From Hetaerina americana (taxonomy: Eukaryota; Arthropoda; Insecta; Odonata; Calopterygidae), in NCBI GenBank assembly GCA_022747635.1, contig JAKTNV010000009.1, forward strand, positions 28,249,622 to 28,313,621: 64,000 nucleotides of DNA, written 5' to 3'. The notes under the pieces were generated by a model, which had not been told where the DNA came from, made no database searches, and saw only the letters and a program-made list of their open reading frames with translations. The position numbers were made by a program, and so were the translations under genes. This document shows, in pieces, positions 37,856 to 51,400 of this stretch. Positions within the stretch are counted from its first letter, which is position 1, and every line of letters starts with the position of its first letter.

Positions 37856-38180
37856 TATCGAGGTCGGATAACGATATTCTGATCCCTTATCGTCCGTGGG
37901 AAAAATAGCATCTTAAATTTATTTGTTCTGCAGTTACCCTTTAAAGAGACATCCTTCCAATTTATCCAGCGATTTAATCTGCAATTTAGCCTTTCCTCCG
38001 AGATTCAAATCTAGAACCTCTAATAATGTTGATGCGCAACTCAGTTTGCCATAACAGCATTTTATAAATCTAGTTCCTCTACGCAGCACGCGATCCAATT
38101 CGGTAATAAATAAAACCTCATGAGGATCCCATATACTAGCAGCATATTTTAAATGAGGCCTAACGAGGGAAAGATAACAT
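37856..38180 (-). mobile_element. LINE ORF2 C-terminal part, FFPRTIRD family
   Basis: A minus frame is open for about 80 codons from near 38170: RPHLKYAASIWDPHEV, then ITELDRVLRRGTRFIKCCYG and LLEVLDLNLGGKAKLQIKSL. This is the classic LINE post-RT region 'LVRP.LEYAS.VWDPH......(I/L)..VQRRA.RFI...Y'. It stops, then another frame gives FKMLFFPRTIRDQNIVIRPR at the mariner junction. This is the best-preserved LINE coding piece in the window. Confidence 0.88.
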
Positions 38181-40650
38181 TTATCTTTATCCTGAAATAA
38201 TTTTATATACTACTCAGTTTAATATAATAAAGTTTTACAAATCTAGCTCCTATACACTGCATGTGATCTAATTTGACAATCAAGTTCTTTTCATATTTAT
38301 GTTACACGTTTCATATCCATAGAAAACTTCATACATACATTTTAATGAATCGCTACCTAATTTCTACCATAGAACTATTTACGTAAATAGCGTAAGCATA
38401 GAAAATAAAATTCTATGCAGTGTTAATGCTTTGTATTCCGCAGAAGATGGACATAACTTCATGTTATAAAGAATTCTCGCGTATTTCTTTTTCTGAGAAG
38501 GAAATAGCCAGAGTTAGTGTTCCCTACTGACTTTAATAGAGCACATGAGCCAGGAGTATTGATCCATACTAAGCTAAAATGCCTAATGGCCAAGTGATTA
38601 AAAGGAGAACAGTGCATTAGTACACGTAAAATATGGCAATTATATTACACAATCAGTCGCATCTCGAGATTTTTGGGTAACGTTTTTGTTAAAAAAAACA
38701 ATCGAAGTAATTCGCACGAAGTTAGAATCGAGGGTATTTGAGGGTACAGCTACACCAGAGCTAAATCTTAAAGTGTGGTGGATTATACAAGAGACCTATT
38801 TCCTTTCCCAATTCCATTATCAAATTTTCTACCAACTTTTGCATCCAAAACTTCCTCGGAATGTAAACATTTGCACACAATCCATTGAAAATCAATCAAA
38901 TCAGTCTTGTTGGCAATCTGCCTAAAAACTTCAATTTGAGGCCCAAGGTGGATTATCCAAAGGCAATCGCCGTCGATTTGAATCAAGAGTCCCACCAATC
39001 GACAGATTTATCTGCTCGGTTAACCCGATGTCCCATTTATCAATAGAAATAGAGCGTAAATAATGAGTTCGGGTAACACCTTGCAAAAACGGTCCATATT
39101 AAAGGGAATTGTAAAATTGACAATTAAATGGAATGTAAATTTTTATATAAATTATATGTTCATTTCCAATTAAATGAATGGCTACTTTTTAATTGTCCAC
39201 ACCATAATTGATTATACAACAGCCATGGTTTTAAAAAATTCCTTTGTTACCGTAGACACGTGATAGCCTTTGATCAATTGTGATTAGGGACAAAACAAAA
39301 TAACATTTAACAATAGCGAAAATGAAGTTATGAATAAGCTTAATGAAATTTTATAGAAATACCCGGTGAGTGGATAAAATTGCAAAGAATCGGGGTCAAA
39401 AATTTTCCCCCCACTAAAATAGCTGACTGGCGAGGGAGTCCAGACGTTTTCTAAATGAATGGAAACAAACCGATCAATACACGAAACTAATCTTACCCCG
39501 CCACATCGAACAGGATCACGGAGCGGCAGCTTATAGGTAATCCGTGTAAGAGCCCCGGTTAAAGGATTTGTAGGGAAAAACAACGCAAGCTGCTCCCAGG
39601 ACACTCTGCACTCGTTTTGGATCGAAAACAGGTAATCAGAGTTTTTTTGCCGCAAAAGTCTTTCGGGAAACGTAGAGAAAATCGGAGATGTAAGGGAGGG
39701 GGTTTGAGCATGACCTTTTCAAACTTTGAATGAGGGAGATGGAGGAATTAAAACTACAACCGCCCAACAAGGGACTCCAATATGGGCACCCGGCCATTGC
39801 TTCCGCCGACACCTAACGCCCTGCTCCGCGAGAGTGCATTACTGTGACGTGACCTTTTCAAAAACGGCATCGGAACGATCGCTCAGGAGCTCGAACCATG
39901 CATTATTCACCGTCGCCGGTAGAATGGCACTGCTTTCCAGCCTGTAAATAATGGATCCAGTCCTCATGGGGAAAAAAAACGTTGCGTAGGTGGGTCAACA
40001 AATGGGTATGTGTGTGCGTTTCCAGGTATCTCTTGAATCTCAGACACCTACGGAATTGGATCCTTCCTATTTTTCATCAAATTTTAAAACACGACTCCTT
40101 TTCTATGCGCTCAGTGAATCCAACTTCAAATCCTTTGGATATCTCGGTAATTTTTTATATTTCCCTATTAATCAAATATAAATTTTAAATAATGAAATTC
40201 AAATAAAAAACAGTCGTTCTGTTTTCGTTTTAAGACTCAGTTATATTATTTCATCAATATTTAAACCTTTATCAATCGTTCTCAAATTTTTAATTGATGA
40301 ATAATTAACATATTGTTTGCTTTAATCATTCTCCAATGCAGTCAATATATCTAAATTTAAGTTTTTAAATAAAATTATACAAAATAGTTATTACTCCGAA
40401 CTCAACATTTTTTTCGCACCATTTCTCCCCACAATCCATTCCTGCATCAAAACAGTCTATTTTCTGGTTCAATATGTTGTTTCATAAGCCGAATATGTTT
40501 TTCAATAACTAAAATATGGGTGGTGTAAAGGGTGTATTCTTCACATACCGTTGGCTTTAGTATCATACATGCATGCTACTGAGGATGTCGGCTTAGCCAT
40601 CAAAACTTCAACCACATTGGTGAGTGTCCTTATTTGTGTTCCTACGATAC
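38181..40650. other. Unassigned spacer
   Basis: Mostly AT-rich. A GC-richer patch at 39400-39960 has frames of 123 (39284-39655 minus) and 73 codons (39726-39947 plus) without recognisable domains. Confidence 0.45.
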
Positions 40651-40652
40651 TA

Positions 40653-41899
40653 GGCGTGTCCATAAAATAAAGCCTCCAAGGCTATGAAGCACTTCTACGC
40701 AAGATCCATCAACACTGGCGTGTAGCTTGGTTCCTTTCCTTTAAATCCCCACCAATTCGTACCTGCTGCAACGCTCAGTCATGGTTGGGCAGCATTTCGC
40801 GATGGTGTTCCCGCTCGCTTCTCCCGCCAGGTGTGAGTTAAGTGCAGTGATGCGTTATTTGAATGCTAAAGACACTACCCCCCTTGACATTCATCGTCCG
40901 TTATGCGAAGTTAATGGGCCATAATATATGGAGTTTAAAAACATGAGAAAATGGATCAGAGAGTTTGATGACGGACGTACAGACGTCCATGACGAACAGC
41001 GTTATGGTCAGCATTCGGTTTCGGATGAAACAATTCGGGCGAAAGTGGAGAAAGACATGCTTAAAAATCGGCGTGGGACGGTTTGTGAGCTGTGCAAACG
41101 AATCTCTTAAGTCAGGACTACGACTAACAAGATTTTGACAAAACGTTTGCATTATCGCAAGGTGTGTGCGAGGTGGGTCCCCAAAATGCTCACCGAAGAC
41201 CGTACACGACAACATGTTGAAGCGGTCCGCGAATTCCTTAAGAACTTCGCATAACAGGACGAGGTACTACTGGATTCACTTGTCACTGGCAAAGAAACCT
41301 AGGTACACTGCACGACACCCGAAACTAAGGAAAAGTCTCGTCAGTGGCGGCGTTCGAATTCACCGAAGCTGCGAAAGTTCAAACAAACATTGCTGAAAAA
41401 GTGATGGCCGCTGTATTCTGGGACAGAAAAGATGCATTTTTGTGCAAGTTTATGCCTACCGGCACAACAAAAAACGCTGATTTCCATTGTGAGACTTTGC
41501 TTAGCTATTTAAAACATAAAACTGGGGAATACTGACGAAAGGAGTGTGTTTTCATCACGACAACGCTCGTCTCCGTGACGTCCATGAAACAGACGATCTC
41601 CTAGCCCAACTCGGGTGAGACATCGTCACCCACCTCCCTGCAGTCCAGACTTTGCCCCTAGTGATTATCATCTGTTTCCTGATTTGAAGCCACACCTGGG
41701 TGTAACGACCGACTACCAGTTGAAAGAGGAGGTTGAAAGTTATCTACGGAGCGCGGGAGAGTTCTATGACAAGGGTGTACACCGGCAATCACGTCAAAAA
41801 TATCTGTAAGTCCATTCTTTCTACTGATGTGTAATGAATTGCCAATAGACGTGATTTTCTATGTGAAAAAAATTGGAGACCTGGTTTTACGAGCAAGCC
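40653..41899 (+). mobile_element. Near full-length but degenerate mariner, 1247 bp
   Basis: The left end begins GGCGTGTCCATAAAATAAAG after TA (40651-40652). The right end, read in reverse complement, is GGCTTGCTCGTAAAACCAGG, preceded by CA (decayed TA); about 20 of the first 28 positions match. Length equals a complete mariner. Both repeats and the coding region have drifted, so this is the oldest mariner in the window. An AT microsatellite begins 28 bp beyond the right end. Confidence 0.88.
40780..41812 (+). pseudogene. Full-length mariner transposase pseudogene
   Basis: Order of readable pieces: first HTH (VMRYLNAKDTTPLDIHRPL; NMRKWIREFDDGRTDVHDEQ), linker and second HTH (RAKVEKDMLKNRRGTVCELC), then HYRKVCARWVP, MLTEDRTRQHVEAVREFLK, the first catalytic motif as VTGKET plus a stop (the usual TGDE Asp is Lys here), FWDRKDAFLCKFMPTGTT, the second motif HHDNARLRDVH (Asp kept) and the third CSPDFAPSDYHLFPDLKPHL (Asp kept). 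The C-terminal end is FYDKGVHRQSRQKYL. Several stops and frameshifts separate the pieces. A full DD34D-type transposase was present and is now dead. Confidence 0.92.
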
Positions 41900-41926
41900 T
41901 GATATTTTGAGCTGACTTTTTAACCT

Positions 41927-41943
41927 TATATATGTATATATAT

Positions 41944-41996
<53 letters not shown>

Positions 41997-42122
41997 GTAT
42001 ATATATATATACATATATATAGGGAGAGAGATAAGTTATATATGTATTCAAAATTATTATATATATGCATATATGTGTACGTATATACTTCCTCTTTATA
42101 TAATTATATATATATATATAAG
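41927..42122. repeat. (TA)n microsatellite with interruptions
   Basis: TA runs at 41927-42020 and 42058-42120, followed by a short AGAGAG tract. The minus-strand 84-codon Tyr/Ile frame is an artefact. Confidence 0.95.
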
Positions 42123-43115
42123 AGAGAGAGAAAGGAATATAATAATAACATATAGATAGAGATACAATTAATAAAAACATAAAGTATAGAAAAAGTAACG
42201 CACGAGGCTCTATTATTAGGGATTATTATAAAAAATGGACTTGCCTCCCCCAAAATATATGCAACACTCTGAAATTGACCCATACATATGGGAGAACTCC
42301 AAATAGCAAGAACTGCCAATGTGGAACCTGCCCTGCCTACATTTACCTTCTGTGAATTTACGCATACCCTAGCCAAATGATTTTTAATGTTCCGGATGAA
42401 AATTCTAGTGCTCAGAAAGAGCATCACCAGACAACTCAACGATTGCCAATAATGTGGAAGAGCTTATTCCCAAGTGTGCCGATCTACAAGCCAGTCTAAT
42501 CCAAAGCCTACCTTCAAGTGAGGAAAATCTGACAAGAACTTTATGTTGATTGAACTGAAAATAAGAAACCATCGAATAATTCTATGTGCATGTATACAAA
42601 AAAGTTTTTAAAAGGGTCCTCAACTGATTATACTATATATATGATTAATATGGCTGTTAGGAATGATTATCGCACTGATAGTGAACGAAAAATAATTAAC
42701 GCTATAGTTACACGGTGGCTACGGACATTTCATTGAAATGAGCGTCATACGAAATCCAAATTCTTATCGCCTCGCCTCTTTGCTGGGTGCCCGACTGCGA
42801 GAGACAAATTTCAGAAACCTTGGGGACAGAGTGACGGAATAAACATTTTACCCATGATTGATTAAAATGGTCAATTTCTGCAATTTTACAAAATATTTAA
42901 GTGGGTGGAATTATTTAGCTGAACTTCAAAGTTAGTAACTTAAAAATAAATATGTTTAGAACGTCAAAGTAAGCATGTCATTTCGTTTACACTCTTATTA
43001 ACTTCGATGCGATACCATTGATATTTTGTAATTTTTATTTCATGCAGAGTTAAATAATACCGTTGGAGTCAATGACTTCTGAAAATTTGAAATCTCGTTT
43101 TGACCCGCTGTCTCA
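42123..43115. other. Unassigned spacer
   Basis: No recognised coding or repeat content. Confidence 0.45.
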
Positions 43116-43119
43116 AGGT

Positions 43120-43335
43120 TCATTGGACCCTTAGTAAACGTGTCTAAGGCTAGGACCGAGTGGTAACCCAGATGCGCATGGTATTCACACTCTACTGGGG
43201 CCGGCTAATCCGTTGACATGTCTTCCATGCGTATCCGGGTTTAAGGAGTTAAATTCACACCCGGAGTTTAATCCGCGACCACCGCTAGAGTGGAAAGCTC
43301 AAGATGTTATCCATAGACACACAGATCCCGCGTCA
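43120..43335 (-). mobile_element. Probable tRNA-derived SINE, second family
   Basis: Minus strand 43280-43260 reads GGTCGCGGATTAAACTCCGG, a box-B-like T-arm with substitutions. Its body includes an inverted repeat (CCCAGATGCGCATGG at 43167-43181 against 43225-43239, 13 of 15 matching). A convincing box A is not seen, so the call is tentative. Confidence 0.4.
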
Positions 43336-45381
43336 CCTTCTCCAGGCTCCCCATAGGACAGGAAAGAAAATGTTTGCCGCCAGAAAGTTCTAATTCAACG
43401 AAAATATTCCGACATACGCTTGATTTCCTATCATTTATCCGCTACAAAACGCAATACTACCCTCATATTCTGAATGGAAAACAAGGTGAGTACAAAAATA
43501 TGAAAAACCGATCGGCATTTTGTTAACCATGAGTCGATCGTGGTCAATATACTTATTTTAGTTGTGTTATAAAAAACTAAGACAACCCAAAAAGGCAAAT
43601 AAGCATGCGTTTGTACATAAATGAGAGACTTAATGGCTTTCCTCTTCCAGGAGTCACCAATTCTGGAGGAAAAGGAACTGAGAGAGCAAATATAACATAA
43701 AAGAATTTGTCTTGGCCGATCAATTGCTTGTTTTTAAAGTTCATCCTCCAATTCCATGGCGGAGACTAGCTTTTCCCAGCAGCCCTTCCTCAATCTATTA
43801 CGCATAGCTAATTCCTTCATCACCGCCACGGAGTATCCAGGGTCTGACCGTTTATTTCAAATGGTTTTATCGTCATTCATATGCCATATGATTCTTTAAT
43901 ATTTCTCTTTTGACAATGATAACTAATCTATAAAATTCTTTCGAAAGGATCGGTTTCTTTCCACGCAAAGGTGGTAATCCGTTTACCAAATGTTTATTAA
44001 GGTATGACAAGAGAAATCCATAGCTTAATTACTTGTTAAAGTTTGCGTTCAAATGTTTATCTAAGCCATTGAGGTTTTGAGAGGTACACCTTGTTGCCAA
44101 TTAATAAAGTTTGGAAATTAAAATCAATTGGAAGGTATAATTATCATATAAAATTGATTAGGATAATTCTTGCACGTAAATTAACATTTCAACAATTAAA
44201 TTCCGTCGCATACATTAAATACGACTTTAAATTACTTATGATTGATTACTGAATATGTTTTAATCAGATATATCAGGGTTCTTCGTCATTTAAATTGCGA
44301 TGGTCTTAATTGGAAAATGAAGATATGGAAGTTATTACATTTGCCGATGATTTTAGCTGCCTGTATTTCGACTGAGAAGACTCCAGAATTTACCATCTAG
44401 CACACAAAAATAATTAAATCAATAAGTCCGCCGAAAATTCATTTTATATCCTGATAAAGTCTCTGAAAGAGGAGAAGAAACGTATGTATAATCTTAATCC
44501 TGACGTATAATGCCAAATTAAAGCCCTTTTACTATCGATGGATCGCAAAAGCGTTACTTATTTGAGGAGAGTGAGGTTTGATCTGACCATTTCAAATCTC
44601 AGAGTTAATGCTGGGTAGCTTTGGATGCAATAAATAAATGTCGAGAATGTACTATACGTCATGAGCTATCTGATGCTAGTTTTGCGTAGCCAACTCATGA
44701 ATCACCCGTTATTTATTACCCGCATATTTTATCCGATGACTAAACTCGAGCACGAGCTCCCCAAGGAAGAAATAATTTTCGATCAGTGGAGTTTGGAAAG
44801 TTGCGTGTGTGCGGGGGGGAGCTCAGGGTAATTTTTAGCGACATTGGGTCGTAATTGGGTCAGCGAGGAAGGCAGGAAAAGTTTGGGACAAGCGTCTCCC
44901 TTCAGAGGCCCTAGAACGACGGATTGAGCGTGAAGCCTCTTTCATTCTTAATGACCTTCGCGTCTCGCATGCGCGCGTACTTTTGACCCCCGAGTTTAGG
45001 AACGAACGAGCGAGGTATGCGCCCTTAAATAGTTTATTTAAGCCCTTAAAAATCCACATTTGGAAGGACTTCTATCGCTGAAAAGCGCAGGGCGCAAGTA
45101 ACCCGCGAAAGAATTACTTCAGAACACGTTCAGAACGATTATCACGTGACTGATTGACAGATGGTTTCAAGTATTGAAGCACGTCCTTCACGCAACTCTT
45201 ATCACACGACAACTTATTTGGTAGTTATTTTATGCGACAAACTTTTGATCAAATCATAAGGACATTATTTTTATTAAAAATATTTTCAGAGGTGGGTACA
45301 GTGTAAAAACTTTGGCCACTGTAGACAGAGGTAGCAGATTAATAGGAGTTCTTGAACAAAATCTTAACTGACATAAATAAT
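43336..45381. other. Unassigned AT-rich spacer
   Basis: A GC-richer patch at 44750-45060 carries a 74-codon minus frame with no domain. Otherwise nothing is recognised. Confidence 0.45.
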
Positions 45382-48300
45382 AAAAAATATAACTTATATC
45401 TCAATAGGATTGGAAACTTCGTTGAATTTTGCCAACTACGGAAGAAAAGAAAGAAAATTTAATGACGTGGACAAAACCAAAATTTTTTTCGCAGCATAAA
45501 GAATCTATGTATTTATAAATAAATATTTACTATTAATTAAAAAAATAATAGCCAAAATAGAAATGTATTGGCAATAATTTATTTGTGCTGGACAATTTAA
45601 TTGCAAGAAGAATAGTTTACTTATATGTGAATTTATAAGCAGTTATCGTAATGTAATAAATATTCATTGGTGGGGCATTTATTCACAATTTATTTCCCAT
45701 TGTTATTTTTGGAGTATTATATTATTTATTCTATAAAAATGGAAACTAATAATCATAGGCAGCATTTAAGAATAACAGAGGCAGGTTTAAGATTTGAGGA
45801 GACTAAGGTTTACGTGCCTAGCAGCGCTGTATCATTTCATTTATATTGAAAGAAAATTATTGTTGTAAAATGTAATTTTGTAAATTAATGATATTTTCAA
45901 AAAGGGATAGATATGGAAACTAAAACTTTTTCTTGTTTTTTCAAAATAAAAAACGGAAAAATTTACATTTTAATTCAGAATATGGATGTAAATACTCCAC
46001 TAATATATATAATCAGGTACCCAGGAAGATAAGTCCTAATACTGCTTTGAGATTGAATCTTTGTCATGTGTGAAGGGAGCTAATACCATAAATTAAAAAA
46101 CCTAAAGTCGTTTAGTATTATTCTTATGTAGCTTAACGTAACGTTCCTTTTAACGCATTTCTTTAAAACCAATAAACGATATTTTACCAATATGTTTCGA
46201 TATATTTACCTGTAATCTTTCAAGAACTCTATTGCCATATTAAGCTTTATAATACTATAATTTAATAGGCGAGAGTAAAAAATGGGCTGGTTGGCGGTTG
46301 ATTAATGTCATAAGCTGTTAATACTGAGGCCGCGTGTTTGATTTCAGCATTTAATGGACTTTCCTTCCTCGAGGAATCGCGTCCTTCTTTCTAATAGTTC
46401 TAGTTGTTATCTAGATCAAAAATTGTCAAAATCTGTTTTTGAATTAGGATTTAAATCAAAAAGGGAATTTAAATCCTTTGTGATCCAAATTAAGGACTTA
46501 TGAATTATTTAGAGACCAAGCATCAGTTCAATATTTCTCTTTTCAGATTCTTGCAGTGCCGACAAGGAGTATGCATCCAGAAAATATGGGATAAGTAAAT
46601 ATTAACATGAGATAGTTCAATTTAGTGCAAATGCAAACTGAATACTTAAAAAGAAAGCATTGAATTCGTAAAAAAAATTTCGCTTTTAGATCTGGTTCGA
46701 AATGTTATTATTATTAAACTCAACGGCTTAAGGTAGATTTTGGATGGGAAAAGACTGAACAGGGATACTTTTATTAGCATCGCCTAACAAAATACACTAC
46801 CAGATAGCCGACATTACGATCAACCCTTCTTCAATTCGGTATACTTCCATCATCATTTCATTCCGTCCAAAATACGCCTATCCTTTTTCTCTCCCTTTCT
46901 CGCTCCCCTAATACTCTCCCCTCTGCATTCTACAAAATTTTTATCCCATTTCAAAATGCTATCAAAGCACTTTTCCTATCTCCTTTGAATTCCTCCCAGC
47001 AACTTTCCCATGCCATGTCAAGCCCTTCCTCGTTTTCTTTCCTTTCTGTACATTTCATCTTTTCCATCCATCTCCTTTCCTATATCTCTCAAAAGCCTCC
47101 AACCTACATGCACTCCTATCATCTTATTTCAAAGACCATGTTTTCGCGTCGAACAAAATCATGCTTCATGTTAGAGTTTTACCTATGTGAGTCTTTTCAC
47201 GGGAATACTAAATTCTGCTGTAAGGAAATGTCATTTTAAATTTACCAGTCAATTAAATTTCAGTTTATAATCCTTTAATGTGAAGACTTTTAGATGCAAC
47301 ATTACGAATTTTATACCTATATTGTGCTCATTTCTGCATTAATTTATGTTAAACGAAAATATTTCATACCCTTAAACGTGCCCGGTATATATCCTTTTCG
47401 CATTGACTGTAGTGTAAGATATGCTCCTGGATACGATGTGGATGTAAATGTATGTATGTTAACTTATTTTGATCGGAACAAAAAATTATTTTTGGCGCTC
47501 GAATGTCATTGCTCCAACTTTTGAGTATTTCCTATTATGTTAGTTTTTTATCAATCAACTTCCGATTTCGAAGCACGCTGGGAATCCAACCATCAGCTAA
47601 CAGAAAGCGATTTTTCATCGTGACAGAATTTGCAAACGTTTTTGCTAAAATTGTAAAACTGCCAACTTTGAAACGGATGACTCGATTAAAACTTATAAAA
47701 GCGAAAAGTTGACGGCAATGGAAATCCCGAACCTCAGGAAAATCCAAGATTTCACTCGAAAAAAGAACACTAGGGAAACATGGTTCAATTTCATTTTAGT
47801 ACTGGATCATTCTAGTCTAAATAAAATGCAGAACAAAGTAGCTAGTGATAACTGGAGGCATTAATAACGATTCTTTTCATCTCAATCTAGGTCCCAACAT
47901 AGATGCAGGTAAGTTCAGGGAAGTTTGTTATAGGGATAGCTCGGTTACCATTTATTCACCCGTTGCTCAGTGCAGGCTTCCCGTTCGTGCATATCAAGGA
48001 AGCTATGAGAAAATATATGGCACTGGTAACACGCCATGTCAACAACGCCGACGATGATACAACCTCATTTGACTCTTCACCAAAGAAACCCTTTTCAGTT
48101 TGCCACTTAAGGAAGTATCTCGGCAAATTTTCTCAATATTTTTCAACCAATAACCTTGACTAGTTAAAATCTCAAAATGAAATGAATTTTAAAAATGGTA
48201 CATTCGAGTAGACTTCAAGACACCTACGTCAGAATGTGAGACTCGTGAATTTGCAAAATTAATGTAATTATTACTCCTATTAAATGACTGCTTTAGCGAT

Positions 48301-48461
48301 TGGCCGCCTCCTCTGATAGTAAAGCTGGTTATTTCTACAGCAAATACAAGTAAATATCTGAAATTTGTAAACTAAGTAATAATTATTTTTAGTAGATACT
48401 GAGAGTCTTTTTTAGAAAAAAATTGATGCAATCACGTTCATTCGTGAAGCTCAATCATTTG
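45382..48461 (+). repeat. Tandem duplication, copy 1 (3080 bp)
   Basis: The unit starts AAAAAATATAACTTATATCT and ends GAAGCTCAATCATTTG. By eye it is identical to copy 2 except for one A in a homopolymer (seven A at 45539-45545 against six at 48633-48638). Contents: AT-rich DNA with short frames, a decayed LINE tail and no recognised host gene. The frame at 47294-47524 (76 codons) has a hydrophobic start and three cysteines but no other coding support. Confidence 0.97.
46840..47170 (-). mobile_element. LINE C-terminal tail inside duplication copy 1
   Basis: Minus frames give CTERKENEEGLDMAWESCWE, KGDRKSALIAF, GRVLGERERERKRIGVF and a terminal YRIEEG-like segment. This matches 'W(T)ERK.NEEVL..V.E...LL..I.KRQ..W(I)GH' through 'GR..GKRGRGRKRIG.LD' of insect LINEs. 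The final ~40 bp resemble the LINE tail at 54.2 kb. Confidence 0.7.
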
Positions 48462-48475
48462 ATATATGCTCAATC
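48462..48475. other. 14-bp filler at the duplication junction
   Basis: The 14 bases ATATATGCTCAATC separate the copies. GCTCAATCA occurs at the end of copy 1 and again across the filler/copy 2 junction, as in templated end-joining repair. Confidence 0.85.
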
Positions 48476-51400
48476 AAAAAATATAACTTATATCTCAATA
48501 GGATTGGAAACTTCGTTGAATTTTGCCAACTACGGAAGAAAAGAAAGAAAATTTAATGACGTGGACAAAACCAAAATTTTTTTCGCAGCATAAAGAATCT
48601 ATGTATTTATAAATAAATATTTACTATTAATTAAAAAATAATAGCCAAAATAGAAATGTATTGGCAATAATTTATTTGTGCTGGACAATTTAATTGCAAG
48701 AAGAATAGTTTACTTATATGTGAATTTATAAGCAGTTATCGTAATGTAATAAATATTCATTGGTGGGGCATTTATTCACAATTTATTTCCCATTGTTATT
48801 TTTGGAGTATTATATTATTTATTCTATAAAAATGGAAACTAATAATCATAGGCAGCATTTAAGAATAACAGAGGCAGGTTTAAGATTTGAGGAGACTAAG
48901 GTTTACGTGCCTAGCAGCGCTGTATCATTTCATTTATATTGAAAGAAAATTATTGTTGTAAAATGTAATTTTGTAAATTAATGATATTTTCAAAAAGGGA
49001 TAGATATGGAAACTAAAACTTTTTCTTGTTTTTTCAAAATAAAAAACGGAAAAATTTACATTTTAATTCAGAATATGGATGTAAATACTCCACTAATATA
49101 TATAATCAGGTACCCAGGAAGATAAGTCCTAATACTGCTTTGAGATTGAATCTTTGTCATGTGTGAAGGGAGCTAATACCATAAATTAAAAAACCTAAAG
49201 TCGTTTAGTATTATTCTTATGTAGCTTAACGTAACGTTCCTTTTAACGCATTTCTTTAAAACCAATAAACGATATTTTACCAATATGTTTCGATATATTT
49301 ACCTGTAATCTTTCAAGAACTCTATTGCCATATTAAGCTTTATAATACTATAATTTAATAGGCGAGAGTAAAAAATGGGCTGGTTGGCGGTTGATTAATG
49401 TCATAAGCTGTTAATACTGAGGCCGCGTGTTTGATTTCAGCATTTAATGGACTTTCCTTCCTCGAGGAATCGCGTCCTTCTTTCTAATAGTTCTAGTTGT
49501 TATCTAGATCAAAAATTGTCAAAATCTGTTTTTGAATTAGGATTTAAATCAAAAAGGGAATTTAAATCCTTTGTGATCCAAATTAAGGACTTATGAATTA
49601 TTTAGAGACCAAGCATCAGTTCAATATTTCTCTTTTCAGATTCTTGCAGTGCCGACAAGGAGTATGCATCCAGAAAATATGGGATAAGTAAATATTAACA
49701 TGAGATAGTTCAATTTAGTGCAAATGCAAACTGAATACTTAAAAAGAAAGCATTGAATTCGTAAAAAAAATTTCGCTTTTAGATCTGGTTCGAAATGTTA
49801 TTATTATTAAACTCAACGGCTTAAGGTAGATTTTGGATGGGAAAAGACTGAACAGGGATACTTTTATTAGCATCGCCTAACAAAATACACTACCAGATAG
49901 CCGACATTACGATCAACCCTTCTTCAATTCGGTATACTTCCATCATCATTTCATTCCGTCCAAAATACGCCTATCCTTTTTCTCTCCCTTTCTCGCTCCC
50001 CTAATACTCTCCCCTCTGCATTCTACAAAATTTTTATCCCATTTCAAAATGCTATCAAAGCACTTTTCCTATCTCCTTTGAATTCCTCCCAGCAACTTTC
50101 CCATGCCATGTCAAGCCCTTCCTCGTTTTCTTTCCTTTCTGTACATTTCATCTTTTCCATCCATCTCCTTTCCTATATCTCTCAAAAGCCTCCAACCTAC
50201 ATGCACTCCTATCATCTTATTTCAAAGACCATGTTTTCGCGTCGAACAAAATCATGCTTCATGTTAGAGTTTTACCTATGTGAGTCTTTTCACGGGAATA
50301 CTAAATTCTGCTGTAAGGAAATGTCATTTTAAATTTACCAGTCAATTAAATTTCAGTTTATAATCCTTTAATGTGAAGACTTTTAGATGCAACATTACGA
50401 ATTTTATACCTATATTGTGCTCATTTCTGCATTAATTTATGTTAAACGAAAATATTTCATACCCTTAAACGTGCCCGGTATATATCCTTTTCGCATTGAC
50501 TGTAGTGTAAGATATGCTCCTGGATACGATGTGGATGTAAATGTATGTATGTTAACTTATTTTGATCGGAACAAAAAATTATTTTTGGCGCTCGAATGTC
50601 ATTGCTCCAACTTTTGAGTATTTCCTATTATGTTAGTTTTTTATCAATCAACTTCCGATTTCGAAGCACGCTGGGAATCCAACCATCAGCTAACAGAAAG
50701 CGATTTTTCATCGTGACAGAATTTGCAAACGTTTTTGCTAAAATTGTAAAACTGCCAACTTTGAAACGGATGACTCGATTAAAACTTATAAAAGCGAAAA
50801 GTTGACGGCAATGGAAATCCCGAACCTCAGGAAAATCCAAGATTTCACTCGAAAAAAGAACACTAGGGAAACATGGTTCAATTTCATTTTAGTACTGGAT
50901 CATTCTAGTCTAAATAAAATGCAGAACAAAGTAGCTAGTGATAACTGGAGGCATTAATAACGATTCTTTTCATCTCAATCTAGGTCCCAACATAGATGCA
51001 GGTAAGTTCAGGGAAGTTTGTTATAGGGATAGCTCGGTTACCATTTATTCACCCGTTGCTCAGTGCAGGCTTCCCGTTCGTGCATATCAAGGAAGCTATG
51101 AGAAAATATATGGCACTGGTAACACGCCATGTCAACAACGCCGACGATGATACAACCTCATTTGACTCTTCACCAAAGAAACCCTTTTCAGTTTGCCACT
51201 TAAGGAAGTATCTCGGCAAATTTTCTCAATATTTTTCAACCAATAACCTTGACTAGTTAAAATCTCAAAATGAAATGAATTTTAAAAATGGTACATTCGA
51301 GTAGACTTCAAGACACCTACGTCAGAATGTGAGACTCGTGAATTTGCAAAATTAATGTAATTATTACTCCTATTAAATGACTGCTTTAGCGATTGGCCGC

